Shown: positions 36,655 through 47,400, numbered from the stretch's first letter. The stretch: DNA of 64,000 bases from Rheinheimera riviphila (GCF_004005945.1 NZ_SACS01000004.1:62001-126000), one strand, 5' to 3'. The notes: generated from the letters alone by a model not told the origin. A program made the numbers and translations.

Positions 36655-37407
36655 ATGAGCGACTTTCAGCAGATCCAAAGCCAATTTGCCGCTGCCATTC
36701 GCGATCCGGCACAGCCACTGTTACCCGGTGTTTCACCAGAACGGATGGCTGTGTATCAGGAACTGTTTTTTAACAATGTCCTTAATTTTGTCAGCAGTGC
36801 TTTTCCAGTGCTCAGCACTTTATATAGGGAACCGCAGTGGCACGCTAAAACCAGGTTGTTTTTTCAAAGCAGCAATTTGCACAGCCCATATTTTCTGGAT
36901 ATCGCTGAGAGTTTTTTAAACTGGCTCCAGCAACAACAGCTTGCGCCTGAAGACCCCCCTTTTTTACTGGAATTAGCACATTACGAGTGGATCGAGCTTT
37001 ATCTGGCAACCGCGCATCGGCAGTGTCACCAGCCGCTGCTTATGCAGACAGAAGCGCAGCTAGCAACCAGCCAACTGGCCATGGATGAACTCGCGTTGTT
37101 GTTGTGTTATCAATATCCGGTCAGTCAAATCAGCGCAACATTCAGACCTGAACGGCCAGCGGCACCAAGTTTATTGCTGGTGTATCGAGATTTGGAAAAC
37201 GAGATTAAATTTATGGCGTTAAATCAATTAAGTGCCAGTTTGTTGCAGCTGCTGATCAATACGCCTGGCGCCCGTTTGGCGGAATTAACTACCAGCTTGC
37301 AGACGTTAGCCCCACAATTAACCAACCAGCAGATTGGCGAAGGTGCGCTACAATTGCTGCAGGATTTGGCGAAGAAAGGCGTGATCCGAGCTTTTCAAGC
37401 TGCGTAA
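36655..37407 (+). CDS. hvfC: DUF2063 partner protein, HvfC-type
   Basis: Partner of the DUF692 enzyme that recognises the precursor and presents it to the oxidase in related systems. The 250-residue protein has the DUF2063 N-terminal helical domain (DFQQIQSQFAAAIRD, PERMAVYQELFFNNVLNFVSSAFPVL, SPYFLDIAESFLNWL) and a C-terminal winged-helix-like part. It begins one base after the hvfB stop, again as TAACATG. No DoxX-type hvfD gene follows. Confidence 0.88.
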   Translation: MSDFQQIQSQFAAAIRDPAQPLLPGVSPERMAVYQELFFNNVLNFVSSAFPVLSTLYREPQWHAKTRLFFQSSNLHSPYFLDIAESFLNWLQQQQLAPEDPPFLLELAHYEWIELYLATAHRQCHQPLLMQTEAQLATSQLAMDELALLLCYQYPVSQISATFRPERPAAPSLLLVYRDLENEIKFMALNQLSASLLQLLINTPGARLAELTTSLQTLAPQLTNQQIGEGALQLLQDLAKKGVIRAFQAA

Positions 37408-37464
37408 AATTCATTACCATGTCCGACCTTAATTTCAACTCTGATGAACAACGGGAATTCCCTG

Positions 37465-37584
37465 ATGGCAGATGCAAATTTCAAAGAATCTTTTGGCGTG
37501 GTGCAGTTTTTGTTATTCCTGGTGGTGTTCACAGGTTTATTGTGTCTGGTGCCGATTTTGCGCTGGTTACAAATTCTGGGTTAA
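37465..37584 (+). CDS. 39-residue single-span membrane peptide
   Basis: Short ORF reading MADANFKESFGVVQFLLFLV then VFTGLLCLVPILRWLQILG. A charged N-terminus precedes a hydrophobic stretch of about 22 residues (14-35) and a short amphipathic end. GGGA lies eight bases before the ATG, and an intrinsic terminator follows 20 bases after the stop. Both support translation as a real gene. I do not recognise the family. It could be the last gene of the hvf operon or an independent small gene before apt. Confidence 0.6.
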   Translation: MADANFKESFGVVQFLLFLVVFTGLLCLVPILRWLQILG

Positions 37585-37603
37585 GCCACTTTTTGATCAG
37601 AAG

Positions 37604-37626
37604 AACCGCCGGTTGGCGGTTTTTTT
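37604..37626 (+). terminator. Intrinsic terminator before apt
   Basis: AACCGCC (37604-37610) pairs with GGCGGTT (37615-37621) across a GGTT loop, with a T run to 37626. Confidence 0.9.
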
Positions 37627-37689
37627 GTCACTAGCCGCAGCACACCGTCTGCCATTGATGTTTTATATCTTTTTAGAGTGACCACGATT

Positions 37690-38241
37690 ATGAGTCAAGC
37701 AACAGCGTTCACCACGATGCTCGAACAGGTAATTAAATCAGTACCGGACTATCCAAAACCGGGCATTTTATTTCGCGATGTGACCAGTCTGATGCAGGAT
37801 CCGGTGGCTTTTGCCGCGGTGATCGACAACTTCAAACAGCGTTATGCCAATCAGGGTTTTACCAAAATTGTCGGTACTGAATCCCGTGGTTTTATCTTTG
37901 GTGCGCCACTGGCGTATGCCTTAGGTGTTGCTTTTGTGCCAGTGCGTAAACCGGGCAAGTTACCGCGTGAGCGCATCGCCGAAAGTTATCAGCTGGAATA
38001 TGGTCAAGACACGCTGGAAATTCACCTGGATGCGATAGTGCCTGGTGATAAAGTATTGTTAGTTGACGACTTATTGGCGACTGGTGGTACTATTGATGCC
38101 ACCACCAAATTAGTGCGCCGTTTAGGTGGCAACGTCAGTGATGCTGCTTTTGTGGTGAATCTGCCGGATTTAGGTGGTGATCAACGTCTCGCGGCGTTAC
38201 AGTTAAATGTCTATAGCCTGATTGATTTTGCTGGCCACTAA
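37690..38241 (+). CDS. apt: Adenine phosphoribosyltransferase
   Basis: Salvages adenine to AMP using PRPP. The 183 residues match E. coli Apt exactly in length. Seen are [47 protein letters not shown] and the PRPP loop [14 protein letters not shown]. The ATG at 37690 is chosen over a GTG four codons earlier by alignment. It begins the apt-dnaX-ybaB-recR block known from enterobacteria. Confidence 0.97.
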   Translation: MSQATAFTTMLEQVIKSVPDYPKPGILFRDVTSLMQDPVAFAAVIDNFKQRYANQGFTKIVGTESRGFIFGAPLAYALGVAFVPVRKPGKLPRERIAESYQLEYGQDTLEIHLDAIVPGDKVLLVDDLLATGGTIDATTKLVRRLGGNVSDAAFVVNLPDLGGDQRLAALQLNVYSLIDFAGH

Positions 38242-38298
38242 GCACTGAATTTGCTGCTGGGCCTTTCAGGCCCGGTTGTTGGTAATCAAGGAAAGCAG

Positions 38299-40530
38299 AT
38301 GAGTTATCAGGTGTTAGCGCGAAAATGGCGGCCACAAAACTTTGGCCAGCTGGTAGGGCAGGACCATGTCAAAGCGGCCCTGACCAATGCGCTGACCCAG
38401 AACCGTCTGCATCATGCCTATTTATTCACCGGCACCCGTGGTGTCGGTAAAACCACCATCGCGCGGATCTTTGCCAAAAGTCTGAACTGTGAACAAGGGG
38501 TCACCGCGACACCTTGTGGTGTCTGCAGTGCCTGCGTTGAAATCGACAAAGGCTACTTCGTTGATTTACTTGAAATTGATGCCGCTTCGCGCACCAAAGT
38601 TGAAGATACCCGCGATTTACTCGACAACGTGCAATACGCACCTAGCCGTGGTCGTTACAAGGTTTACCTGATCGATGAAGTGCATATGCTGTCCAAACAC
38701 AGTTTTAATGCGCTGCTCAAAACGCTGGAAGAACCACCGCCACACGTAAAGTTTCTGCTGGCGACCACCGATCCGCAAAAATTACCCATTACTGTCTTAT
38801 CGCGTTGCCTGCAGTTCAGTTTAAAAGCGCTGAGCCAAAGCCAAATTAAACAGCATCTGGCTTATATTCTGAGCGAAGAAAAAATTGCCGCCGAAGATGA
38901 AGCGCTGGCGTTATTAGCGCGCGCCGCCAAAGGCAGTTTGCGGGATTCACTGAGTTTAACCGATCAGGCAATTGCCCAAACCAACGGCCATATTGAACTG
39001 GGGCCAGTGCGCGAAATGCTGGGGTTTTTGGAACAATCCTGGGCTGAATTATTACTGCAAGATGTGCTGAACCGCGACTTGCCGTTGATGCAACACCATT
39101 TGATGCAGCTGATGACGCAGCATAGCCAGGTGCATTCGGTGCTGGACGATATGCTGTCGCTGTTGCATCTTGCTGCGTTGTGCCAGTTCCAGCTCAGTGC
39201 AGCTGAACTTGCTTTGACCGAGTCGGCGTTTGTACGAGCCGTGGCAAAATCGCAAAGTGCTGAAGCTATTCAGCTGTATTACCAGCTGTTGTTGTCTGGC
39301 AAAAAAGATTTACCCTATGCCCCGGATGCTCGTACCGGCATTGAAATGGCGTTATTGCGCGCAATTGCCTTTGTCCCGGCGACGCCTGGCCAGGATATCA
39401 CCGAAAACACCACGCAGAGCGGCCGTGCTGCGGCACTTTCTGCTGCAGGCTTACCGACGATGACAGCTCCGGTTGCAAGTTCGACGACAAGCCCTGTTGC
39501 AGTGCCGGTTCAGGCTGCTGTTGTTGCCGATCTACCTGTTGCCGAACCACAAACAGCGCCTGTGGATACCGTTGCGGATCCAGCGACACCACAAATTGAC
39601 CCGATCACGGCCAGTATTATTGCTCGTCGTGCACTGGCGGCTACTGCCGGAGCTGTTGACGAAAAAAAGTCTGAGCGCCAACCGGCGCCTCAGCTTGCGA
39701 AACCAGTTGCACCGCAGATTACAGTTACGGCTGTATCTGCAGCACCGCTGACAATTCCAACGCCAACTCCAGCACCGGCGCCAGTTACTGCTGAAGAGCA
39801 AGACGATGAATGGCAGCCAATCACGACCATGGCAGTCATCAATACATCCGTCGACAATCATGATCCCGATGAAGAGCCAGATCCGGTGGCTGATAGCGCC
39901 GGTGGTGATTGGGCCTGGCAGCAATATCAGGCGGATGAACCAAGCTCTGATCCCGACAAAGATAAAGCGTCAGCGAGTGACGAGGCGCAACCAATCCGCC
40001 ATGCACTGCTCGATAGTTTGCAGGTACTGGACCAGGACAATACCGATTTCTCTGCTGAATCCGTGCAGCATGTGGCGGTCGCCGACATCAGCAGCCAGCC
40101 GCTGTATTTTCATGGCAGCATCGACGCCGGTAATTTTGCCGTTAAATATGCCAGTCAAATAGACCCATGGGCAGCGCGGATTGATCAGCTGGCTATTGGC
40201 GGCCTGATGCGGCTGTTTCTGTTACATGCCAGCGCTGAGCTGCACGGCTCGCAGCTAAAACTGCAGGTGATGGCCAGTCAACGCCATTTGGATAACGAGA
40301 AGAACCAACAGACGCTGCAAACGGTGTTGTCTGGTTCTTATCAACAACCGCTGACACTCGACATCGAATTTTGTGAACAAGTACCAGATTGCCCGATCGC
40401 TATTCAGCAGCGGATTGACGAAGCACGCCGGATATATGTCGCTGCAGTACTGGCGGCAGATCCGTTGGTGCAGGCGCTGCAACAACATTTTGCCGCCGAA
40501 TTAGTGGCAGATAGCTTGTTGGTTAATTAG
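38299..40530 (+). CDS. dnaX: DNA polymerase III subunits tau and gamma
   Basis: Clamp-loader ATPase. Full-length tau (743 residues) links the loader to the polymerase and DnaB; a shorter gamma arises by frameshifting. N-terminal AAA+ features: GTRGVGKT (45-52), a zinc module with cysteines 64, 73, 76 and 79, and LIDEVHML. A Pro/Ala-rich linker (about 370-560) precedes the C-terminal tau domain. The ATG at 38299 has AAGGAAAG upstream; a start at 38251 would add 16 unsupported residues. A -1 frameshift signal at codons 455-457 predicts a 458-residue gamma. Confidence 0.97.
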   Translation: MSYQVLARKWRPQNFGQLVGQDHVKAALTNALTQNRLHHAYLFTGTRGVGKTTIARIFAKSLNCEQGVTATPCGVCSACVEIDKGYFVDLLEIDAASRTKVEDTRDLLDNVQYAPSRGRYKVYLIDEVHMLSKHSFNALLKTLEEPPPHVKFLLATTDPQKLPITVLSRCLQFSLKALSQSQIKQHLAYILSEEKIAAEDEALALLARAAKGSLRDSLSLTDQAIAQTNGHIELGPVREMLGFLEQSWAELLLQDVLNRDLPLMQHHLMQLMTQHSQVHSVLDDMLSLLHLAALCQFQLSAAELALTESAFVRAVAKSQSAEAIQLYYQLLLSGKKDLPYAPDARTGIEMALLRAIAFVPATPGQDITENTTQSGRAAALSAAGLPTMTAPVASSTTSPVAVPVQAAVVADLPVAEPQTAPVDTVADPATPQIDPITASIIARRALAATAGAVDEKKSERQPAPQLAKPVAPQITVTAVSAAPLTIPTPTPAPAPVTAEEQDDEWQPITTMAVINTSVDNHDPDEEPDPVADSAGGDWAWQQYQADEPSSDPDKDKASASDEAQPIRHALLDSLQVLDQDNTDFSAESVQHVAVADISSQPLYFHGSIDAGNFAVKYASQIDPWAARIDQLAIGGLMRLFLLHASAELHGSQLKLQVMASQRHLDNEKNQQTLQTVLSGSYQQPLTLDIEFCEQVPDCPIAIQQRIDEARRIYVAAVLAADPLVQALQQHFAAELVADSLLVN
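39649..39693 (+). promoter_or_regulatory. Programmed -1 frameshift signal in dnaX
   Basis: The slippery heptamer A-AAA-AAG (39663-39669) is in the correct phase. GGAG at 39649-39652 ends 10 bases upstream and can act as a stimulatory Shine-Dalgarno. A hairpin follows (CTGAGCGCC 39671-39679 with GGCG-C-CTCAG 39684-39693, one bulge). After slippage the ribosome reads GTC and then TGA (39672-39674). This matches the E. coli dnaX arrangement element by element. Confidence 0.9.
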
Positions 40531-40757
40531 CCGACCATTGCGCGCAAAAGGCGGGATCCCTTGTATTTTGACTGTGATCTGATTATCGTGTCGCCCAGAA
40601 CAAAGTGTAGCAGCGCACAGCTTGTCACTGCTGCAGTGAAGCGTCATACCGCCATTTGACCCGACGTTTCCGGTAACTATCTGACCATCGCCAGCGGGTT
40701 GCAGCAGATCCGAATTGCCGCGATGATCCAAGCCTAACGCAAAGAGAGAGCACAATT

Positions 40758-41084
40758 ATGTTTAAAGGTGGCATGGGTAATATCATGAAACAGGCGCAGC
40801 AGATGCAGGAAAAAATGCAGCGTGCGCAAGAAGAAATCGCCAAATTAGAAGTGACTGGCGAATCAGGTGCCGGCATGGTGAAAGTGACAATGCTGGGTAA
40901 CCACAACGTGCGTCGCGTCAGTATTGATGACAGCCTGATGCAAGATGACAAAGAAATGCTGGAAGATTTAATTGCTGCAGCCATCAACGACGCAGTACGT
41001 CGGGTTGAAGAAACCAGCAAAGCAAAAATGTCGGGTGTTGCCGGTGGCATGCAGTTGCCGCCTGGTTTTAAAATGCCGTTTTAA
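40758..41084 (+). CDS. ybaB: YbaB/EbfC family nucleoid-associated protein
   Basis: Small dimeric DNA-binding protein of 108 residues. It has the family N-terminus [21 protein letters not shown], the central [22 protein letters not shown] and the C-terminal [12 protein letters not shown] tweezer-like dimer with a long N-terminal helix is known for the family. It lies between dnaX and recR, the conserved order. An AGAGAG RBS precedes it. Confidence 0.96.
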   Translation: MFKGGMGNIMKQAQQMQEKMQRAQEEIAKLEVTGESGAGMVKVTMLGNHNVRRVSIDDSLMQDDKEMLEDLIAAAINDAVRRVEETSKAKMSGVAGGMQLPPGFKMPF

Positions 41085-41126
41085 TGCGGCCTTCAATGAC
41101 AGTAAACAGCTTCAGGATGAGATGGC

Positions 41127-41729
41127 ATGGGTAAGCATACACCGCTGGTACAGCAGTTAATTGATGCTTTGCGATTGTTACCTTCAGTGGGGCCAAAGTC
41201 GGCGCAGCGCATGGCATATCAGCTGTTGGAGCGTAATCGCGAAGGTGGTATGCAATTGGCGCAAGTGCTGCAGCAGGCGATGCAAAAAGTCGGACATTGC
41301 CAGCAATGCCGTACTTTTTGCGAAGGCCAGTTGTGTCAGATCTGTACCCATCCGGTCCGTGGTCATAGTGCGGTCATGTGTATTGTGGCCAGCGCCGCCG
41401 ATTTATATGCGATTGAACAAACAGGCTTGTTCGCCGGCCGTTATTTTGTATTACGTGGTCAGCTGTCACCGCTCGATGGCATTGGCCCGGCTGAGCTTGG
41501 CCTGGATCAACTTGCCAAACAACTGGCGCAAGGCCAGGTACAGGAAGTGATCCTGGCGACCAACCCCACGATTGAAGGTGATGCCACCGCTTTTTATATT
41601 GCGGAACTGTGCAAGAAACATCAGATCCAGGTATCGCGGCTGGCGCAGGGCATGCCGGTTGGTGGTGAGTTGGAATATGTTGATGGCAGTACGCTGTCGT
41701 ATGCCTTTAGTGGCCGTAAGCCGTTTTAA
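41127..41729 (+). CDS. recR: Recombination protein RecR
   Basis: Works with RecF and RecO to load RecA on SSB-coated gaps. The 200 residues have the N-terminal helix-hairpin-helix ([18 protein letters not shown]), a C4 zinc finger ([19 protein letters not shown]), a Toprim domain (about 80-175) with [10 protein letters not shown] and [14 protein letters not shown], and a C-terminal Walker-B-like part. It is followed by a strong terminator. Confidence 0.97.
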   Translation: MGKHTPLVQQLIDALRLLPSVGPKSAQRMAYQLLERNREGGMQLAQVLQQAMQKVGHCQQCRTFCEGQLCQICTHPVRGHSAVMCIVASAADLYAIEQTGLFAGRYFVLRGQLSPLDGIGPAELGLDQLAKQLAQGQVQEVILATNPTIEGDATAFYIAELCKKHQIQVSRLAQGMPVGGELEYVDGSTLSYAFSGRKPF

Positions 41730-41760
41730 CCGACCAACAATTTTATCCAGATGATTCACC

Positions 41761-41785
41761 AGAGCCTGACGTTTCAGGCTCTTTT
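41761..41785 (+). terminator. Intrinsic terminator after recR
   Basis: AGAGCCTGA (41761-41769) pairs with TCAGGCTCT (41774-41782), followed by TTTT. It insulates the heat-inducible htpG gene. Confidence 0.9.
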
Positions 41786-41811
41786 GACGCAACAACCAAC
41801 TAATTTCCCCC

Positions 41812-41838
41812 CTTGAAACTTATGCCTTACTCCCCCAT
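41812..41838 (+). promoter_or_regulatory. Sigma-32 heat-shock promoter of htpG
   Basis: CTTGAAA (41812-41818), 14-base spacer, CCCCAT (41833-41838) followed by ATA. This is a near-perfect match to the sigma-32 consensus and spacing, about 125 bases before the htpG start. Confidence 0.92.
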
Positions 41839-41961
41839 ATAGCTGTCAGTTCAAAACCAAATTGGTTTTAAATTTTCGGGTACATCCCCTGCAACGCCTG
41901 CGGCACTCATGGGGTACCAGGGTGGCGTGGCTGGCGGTAATATTGATCACAGGAGCGGTAA

Positions 41962-43887
41962 ATGACTGAAACAACTCAAAAACAAACGCATGGCTTTCAG
42001 GCCGAAGTAAAACAACTGCTGCAGTTAATGATCCATTCTTTGTATTCAAACAAAGAAATCTTTTTGCGCGAACTGGTTTCCAACGCTTCGGATGCGGCTG
42101 ACAAACTGCGCTTTTTAGCCTTATCTGACAGTAGCTTATACGACAACGACGGCGATTTACGCGTGCGGATCAGCCTCGATGAAGCCGCCAAAACCATTAT
42201 CATCAGCGACAACGGTATTGGGATGACCCGCGATGAAGTGATTAGTCACTTAGGCACTATCGCTAAATCCGGCACCAAAGAATTTTTCTCGCAATTATCC
42301 GGCGAAGCCAGCAAAGACTCACAGCTGATTGGCCAGTTTGGGGTTGGTTTTTACTCAGCATTTATTGTCGCCGACAAAGTCACAGTCCGTACCCGCAAAG
42401 CCGGTGCCGCTGCCGACAGCGCTGTGGAATGGGAATCATCAGGTGAAGGTGAATACACTTTAACGCCAATCAGCAAATCAAGCCGTGGTACCGATATTAT
42501 CCTGCACCTGCGCGACGCCGAAACGGAATTCCTCGGTAAATGGAAAGTCGAAGGCATCGTTACTAAATATTCTGATCACATCTCTATTCCGGTACAAATG
42601 TGGGAAGAGGGCAGCGCTGAAACTGAAGGCGAAGACGGCGAAAAAGTTGCGGCAACTGAAGGTCACTGGAAAGTGGTCAACAAAGCCACTGCCCTTTGGA
42701 TGCGTGACAAATCTGAAGTGTCAGAGACCGAATATCAGGAATTCTACAAGCACATTTCGCATGACTGGACCGAGCCATTAAGCTGGAGTCACAACAAAGT
42801 TGAAGGCAACAGCAACTATACCAGCCTGCTCTATGTGCCGAAAAAAGCGCCGTTTGATTTATGGAACCGCGAAGCCCGTCATGGTCTGAAACTCTATGTG
42901 CAGCGCGTGTTTATCATGGATGACGCTGAACAGTTTATGCCAAGTTACCTGCGCTTTATCAAAGGTGTACTGGACTCCAGCGATTTACCGCTGAACGTGT
43001 CGCGCGAAATTCTGCAAGATACCAAAGTGACGCAAAGCCTGCGCAAAGGCTGTACGTCACGCGTACTGAAAATGCTGGAAAAAATGGCCAAGGCTGAAGA
43101 TCAAGCTGAATACCAGACCTTCTGGAATGAGTTTGGTCAGGTGATCAAAGAAGGCCCGGCTGAAGATTTCGCCAACAAAGATCAAATTGCTAAATTGCTA
43201 CGTTTCGCCTCAACAAACAACGACAGCGATATTCAAAACGTTGGTTTAGAAGCCTATGTCAGCCGGATGAAAGAGTCGCAAAGCGACATTTATTACCTGG
43301 TCGGCGACAGCTATGAAGCGGTCAAACACAGCCCACATTTGGAAGTGCTGCGCAAAAAAGGCATCGAAGTATTGTTGTTATCTGATCGCATCGACGAATG
43401 GCTGATGCAACATCTGACCGATTTTGACGGTAAAAAACTGCGGTCGGTGGCCAAAGGTGGTTTGGATCTGAGTAAGTTGGATGACCAAGCGACCAAACAA
43501 GCACAGCAAGAAACTGAACAACAGTTTGCTGCGGTGGCGGCACGCTTTAAAGTTGCGCTGGGTGACCAGGTCAAAGACGTCAAAGTCAGTCATCGTTTAA
43601 CCGACAGCCCGGCTTGTATTGTCACTGACGAGTTCGATATGAGCACGCAGATGATGAAGCTGATGGAATCGGTTGGCCAGAAAGTGCCTGAAGTAAAACC
43701 AATTTTTGAGTTAAACCCTGATCATCAGTTGGTGAAGCATATTGCCGACGTCCAGGACGAAAGCCGCTTTAAACAATGGGCCGAGGTTATTTTTGAACAG
43801 GCGCTACTGGCAGAACGTGGCAGTCTGAAAAATCCGGCTAGCTTTGTCACCCGCTTAAACAGCTTGTTGCTGGATCTGGCGAAGTAA
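41962..43887 (+). CDS. htpG: Molecular chaperone HtpG (Hsp90)
   Basis: Dimeric ATP-dependent chaperone. The 641-residue protein has the GHKL ATPase domain with [23 protein letters not shown] and [15 protein letters not shown]. The middle domain contains the catalytic-loop region around LNVSREILQ, and the C-terminal dimerisation domain is present. A short acidic linker insertion ([16 protein letters not shown], about 215-230) separates N and middle domains. The upstream sigma-32 promoter fits heat induction. Confidence 0.98.
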   Translation: MTETTQKQTHGFQAEVKQLLQLMIHSLYSNKEIFLRELVSNASDAADKLRFLALSDSSLYDNDGDLRVRISLDEAAKTIIISDNGIGMTRDEVISHLGTIAKSGTKEFFSQLSGEASKDSQLIGQFGVGFYSAFIVADKVTVRTRKAGAAADSAVEWESSGEGEYTLTPISKSSRGTDIILHLRDAETEFLGKWKVEGIVTKYSDHISIPVQMWEEGSAETEGEDGEKVAATEGHWKVVNKATALWMRDKSEVSETEYQEFYKHISHDWTEPLSWSHNKVEGNSNYTSLLYVPKKAPFDLWNREARHGLKLYVQRVFIMDDAEQFMPSYLRFIKGVLDSSDLPLNVSREILQDTKVTQSLRKGCTSRVLKMLEKMAKAEDQAEYQTFWNEFGQVIKEGPAEDFANKDQIAKLLRFASTNNDSDIQNVGLEAYVSRMKESQSDIYYLVGDSYEAVKHSPHLEVLRKKGIEVLLLSDRIDEWLMQHLTDFDGKKLRSVAKGGLDLSKLDDQATKQAQQETEQQFAAVAARFKVALGDQVKDVKVSHRLTDSPACIVTDEFDMSTQMMKLMESVGQKVPEVKPIFELNPDHQLVKHIADVQDESRFKQWAEVIFEQALLAERGSLKNPASFVTRLNSLLLDLAK

Positions 43888-45021
<1,134 letters not shown>

Positions 45022-45060
45022 GTACTGGCTTAACAGCTTTGTTCCAGCTGCCTATTGAGA

Positions 45061-45087
45061 AAACCCACCACCTGGTGGGTTTTTTTA
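45061..45087 (+). terminator. Intrinsic terminator after adk
   Basis: AACCCACC (45062-45069) pairs with GGTGGGTT (45074-45081) around an ACCT loop, with T run to 45087. Confidence 0.9.
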
Positions 45088-45216
45088 CGCCTGGTTGCTG
45101 CCACTATCTGCATGGGCTTGGTGAAAAGTCGATGATCCACATCGCTTTATTTCGACATGCTGGTTCAAAACAACATGCTAAACTTCGCCACAGTTTGCTT
45201 TTAGAGAAGGTTTTTT

Positions 45217-46218
45217 ATGACCCCCACTTTAACCTTACCATTGCAGCGATATGCGGTGGTGCTGGTCAATCTTGGCACACCGGACGAGCCGACTGTTCCA
45301 GCCATTCAACGTTATTTGCAGCAATTTTTGTCTGATCAACGGGTGGTCGATTATCCGGCGATTTTATGGCAGTGTATTTTGCGCGGGATTATCCTGCCAT
45401 TTCGCGGCCGACGTGTTGCCAAACTCTATCAGTCGATTTGGTGGGATGAAGGCTCACCGCTGCGGGTGATCACGCAGCGGCAAACCAAAGCGCTGGGGAA
45501 CGCCATGTTGATGGGCGGCTTACCGGTGCAGGTGCGTTACGCCATGACCTACGGTAACCCTTCAATAGCTTCGGTGCTGGACGAGCTGCGCGCCCAAGGC
45601 GTTGAACGTTTTTTGGTGCTGCCGCTGTATCCGCAATATTCCGCCACCACCACCGCCGCCATCTCCGATCAAATCAGCAGTTATCTGCAGCAACAACGGG
45701 ATTTGCCGGAAATCCGCATGCAGAAGCATTATCATCATTTACCGGCATATCGCAGCGCGCTGGCCGGTTCAGTGCGCGCGCACTGGGCAAAACAGGGGCA
45801 GGCCGATGCGCTGCTGTTATCCTTTCATGGGATCCCGGAGCGTTTTGTCAGACTTGGTGACCCTTATGAGCGGCATTGCCGGGAGACGGCGGCCAATCTG
45901 GCGACTGATTTAGGTTTAACCGCAGAGCAAGTGCTGGTGAGTTTCCAATCTCGCGTCGGTAAAGAGCAGTGGTTACAACCATATACCGATCAGCTGCTGG
46001 AAAAGTTACCGGGGCAAGGTATTAAAAAGCTCCAGGTGTTGTGCCCGGCATTTTCGGCCGATTGTCTGGAAACGCTGGAGGAAATCGCGGTAGAAAACTG
46101 TGAAGTATTCCTGCATGCTGGTGGTGAAGACTATCAATACATCAAGGCGCTGAATGATTCGCCTTGCCATATTCAATTATTCCGGCAGCTGGTGCTGCAA
46201 CAATTACAGGGGTGGTAA
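45217..46218 (+). CDS. hemH: Ferrochelatase
   Basis: Inserts ferrous iron into protoporphyrin IX, the last step of heme synthesis, at the inner membrane. The 333-residue protein shows VVLVNLGTPDEPT, IWWDEGSPLRV, YAMTYGNPSI, LLLSFHGIPERFV (the active-site histidine) and CPAFSADCLETLEEIA. AGAAGG precedes the ATG. It follows adk as in E. coli. Confidence 0.97.
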   Translation: MTPTLTLPLQRYAVVLVNLGTPDEPTVPAIQRYLQQFLSDQRVVDYPAILWQCILRGIILPFRGRRVAKLYQSIWWDEGSPLRVITQRQTKALGNAMLMGGLPVQVRYAMTYGNPSIASVLDELRAQGVERFLVLPLYPQYSATTTAAISDQISSYLQQQRDLPEIRMQKHYHHLPAYRSALAGSVRAHWAKQGQADALLLSFHGIPERFVRLGDPYERHCRETAANLATDLGLTAEQVLVSFQSRVGKEQWLQPYTDQLLEKLPGQGIKKLQVLCPAFSADCLETLEEIAVENCEVFLHAGGEDYQYIKALNDSPCHIQLFRQLVLQQLQGW

Positions 46219-46220
46219 CC

Positions 46221-46607
46221 ATGACTTTAACCGTACTTCCATATTACGCTGCAGCCTTAGCGGTGATGTATGTGGTGTTAGCCGGGCTTGTGGTCAGGCA
46301 GCGTGTGAAGAGCAGAGTTGGCTTGGGCGATGGCCAACAACCGGCATTAGTCAAAGCAGTGCGGATCCATGGCAATTTCGCTGAGTATGTACCCTTATTG
46401 TTGATTTTATTGCTGGTTCTGGAAATTCAGGGCGCAGCATTGTGGCAGTTACATCTGGTTGGCGGTCTGACTGTATTCGGCAGAGTAAGCCACGCCATTG
46501 GTCTGACTAAAACCAGCGGAACTTCATTACCGCGGATGATTGGTATGATCAGCACTTTTATCGCTTTGTTAAGCAGTGCTGCATTTTTAGTGTTGGGCCA
46601 GGCTTAA
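46221..46607 (+). CDS. MAPEG family membrane protein (YecN-like)
   Basis: A 128-residue protein with four predicted membrane helices and the MAPEG signature region RIHGNFAEYVPLLLILLLVLE. This is the family of membrane-associated eicosanoid and glutathione proteins. Bacterial members such as YecN have no firmly assigned substrate. The start is two bases after the hemH stop, so it is probably co-transcribed. Longer in-frame starts inside hemH are unlikely. Confidence 0.9.
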   Translation: MTLTVLPYYAAALAVMYVVLAGLVVRQRVKSRVGLGDGQQPALVKAVRIHGNFAEYVPLLLILLLVLEIQGAALWQLHLVGGLTVFGRVSHAIGLTKTSGTSLPRMIGMISTFIALLSSAAFLVLGQA

Positions 46608-46611
46608 TTCG

Positions 46612-47394
46612 ATGAAAATTGTCGGCCAAGGTCAGCCGGTATTGTTGTTACACAGCTCGCTGAGTAGCCACAAACAATGGTTACCGCTGGCGGCACAGCT
46701 TGGTGAGCAGTATCAGCTACTGCTGCCGGATTTGTTGGGTTATGGCAGCCAGCCGGTCGCTGAATTTCAGGCAGCCCCCAAACATCAGCTAGCTGTCGAA
46801 GCTGATGCGGTACTTGCGCAGATCCCGGCGGCAATACGCCAACAACCGATGCTGCTGATTGGCCATTCGTTTGGCGGCGCTGTGGTCTTACATCTGGCGC
46901 GTACCGGTAAAATTAAGCTCAAAGCGTTAATTCTGTATGAGCCAGTGGCGTTTCATTTGCTGGCGCATTCAGCAGATGCCGAGGCTATTAGGCTCACCGC
47001 TGAAGTGGTAGCGTTATCGCAGCAGATGCCCGATCTGCCAGCCTGGGACGCCGCACGGTTGTTTGTCGATTATTGGCAGCAACAGGATTATTTTCAGCAT
47101 CTGCCAGCGCGAATGCAGCAACAGATGGCCGCACAGGTGTGGAAAGTACCGCAGGATTTCGCAGCGTTGATTGGCGAACCCGCCACGCTTATGGATTATC
47201 AGCAGATTAACTGCCCGATATTGCTGCTACGTGGGTCAGAAAGCCGGCGTTCAGCGTTATTCATTTCTGAGTTATTACAAGGGGTTTGGCCAGAGGCCAG
47301 CGTGAAGACGCTGCCAGCCGGTCATATGGGGCCGGTGGCAGCAGCAGAGTTAGTCAACGCCCAGATCCTTGAATTTATCCGGGCGCTTGATTAG
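46612..47394 (+). CDS. Alpha/beta hydrolase
   Basis: A 260-residue soluble hydrolase. It has the oxyanion region VLLLHSSLSSHKQW, LLPDLLGYG, the nucleophile elbow GHSFGG and a late acid/base part ending GHMGP with the catalytic histidine. A helical cap lies between about residues 120 and 200. The substrate cannot be inferred. It starts four bases after the MAPEG gene, so hemH, the MAPEG gene and this gene may form one operon. Confidence 0.88.
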   Translation: MKIVGQGQPVLLLHSSLSSHKQWLPLAAQLGEQYQLLLPDLLGYGSQPVAEFQAAPKHQLAVEADAVLAQIPAAIRQQPMLLIGHSFGGAVVLHLARTGKIKLKALILYEPVAFHLLAHSADAEAIRLTAEVVALSQQMPDLPAWDAARLFVDYWQQQDYFQHLPARMQQQMAAQVWKVPQDFAALIGEPATLMDYQQINCPILLLRGSESRRSALFISELLQGVWPEASVKTLPAGHMGPVAAAELVNAQILEFIRALD

Positions 47395-47400
47395 GAGAAG

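Noticed and set aside
37419-37634. 71-codon frame overlapping the 39-residue membrane peptide
   Set aside because: No plausible RBS; runs through the terminator hairpin. The other frame has a better start and ends before the terminator.
40501-40755. Minus-strand frame between dnaX and ybaB
   Set aside because: No family resemblance or RBS; this 227-base gap probably only holds the ybaB promoter.
45039-45335. 98-codon frame between adk and hemH
   Set aside because: Crosses the adk terminator and runs into hemH in another frame.
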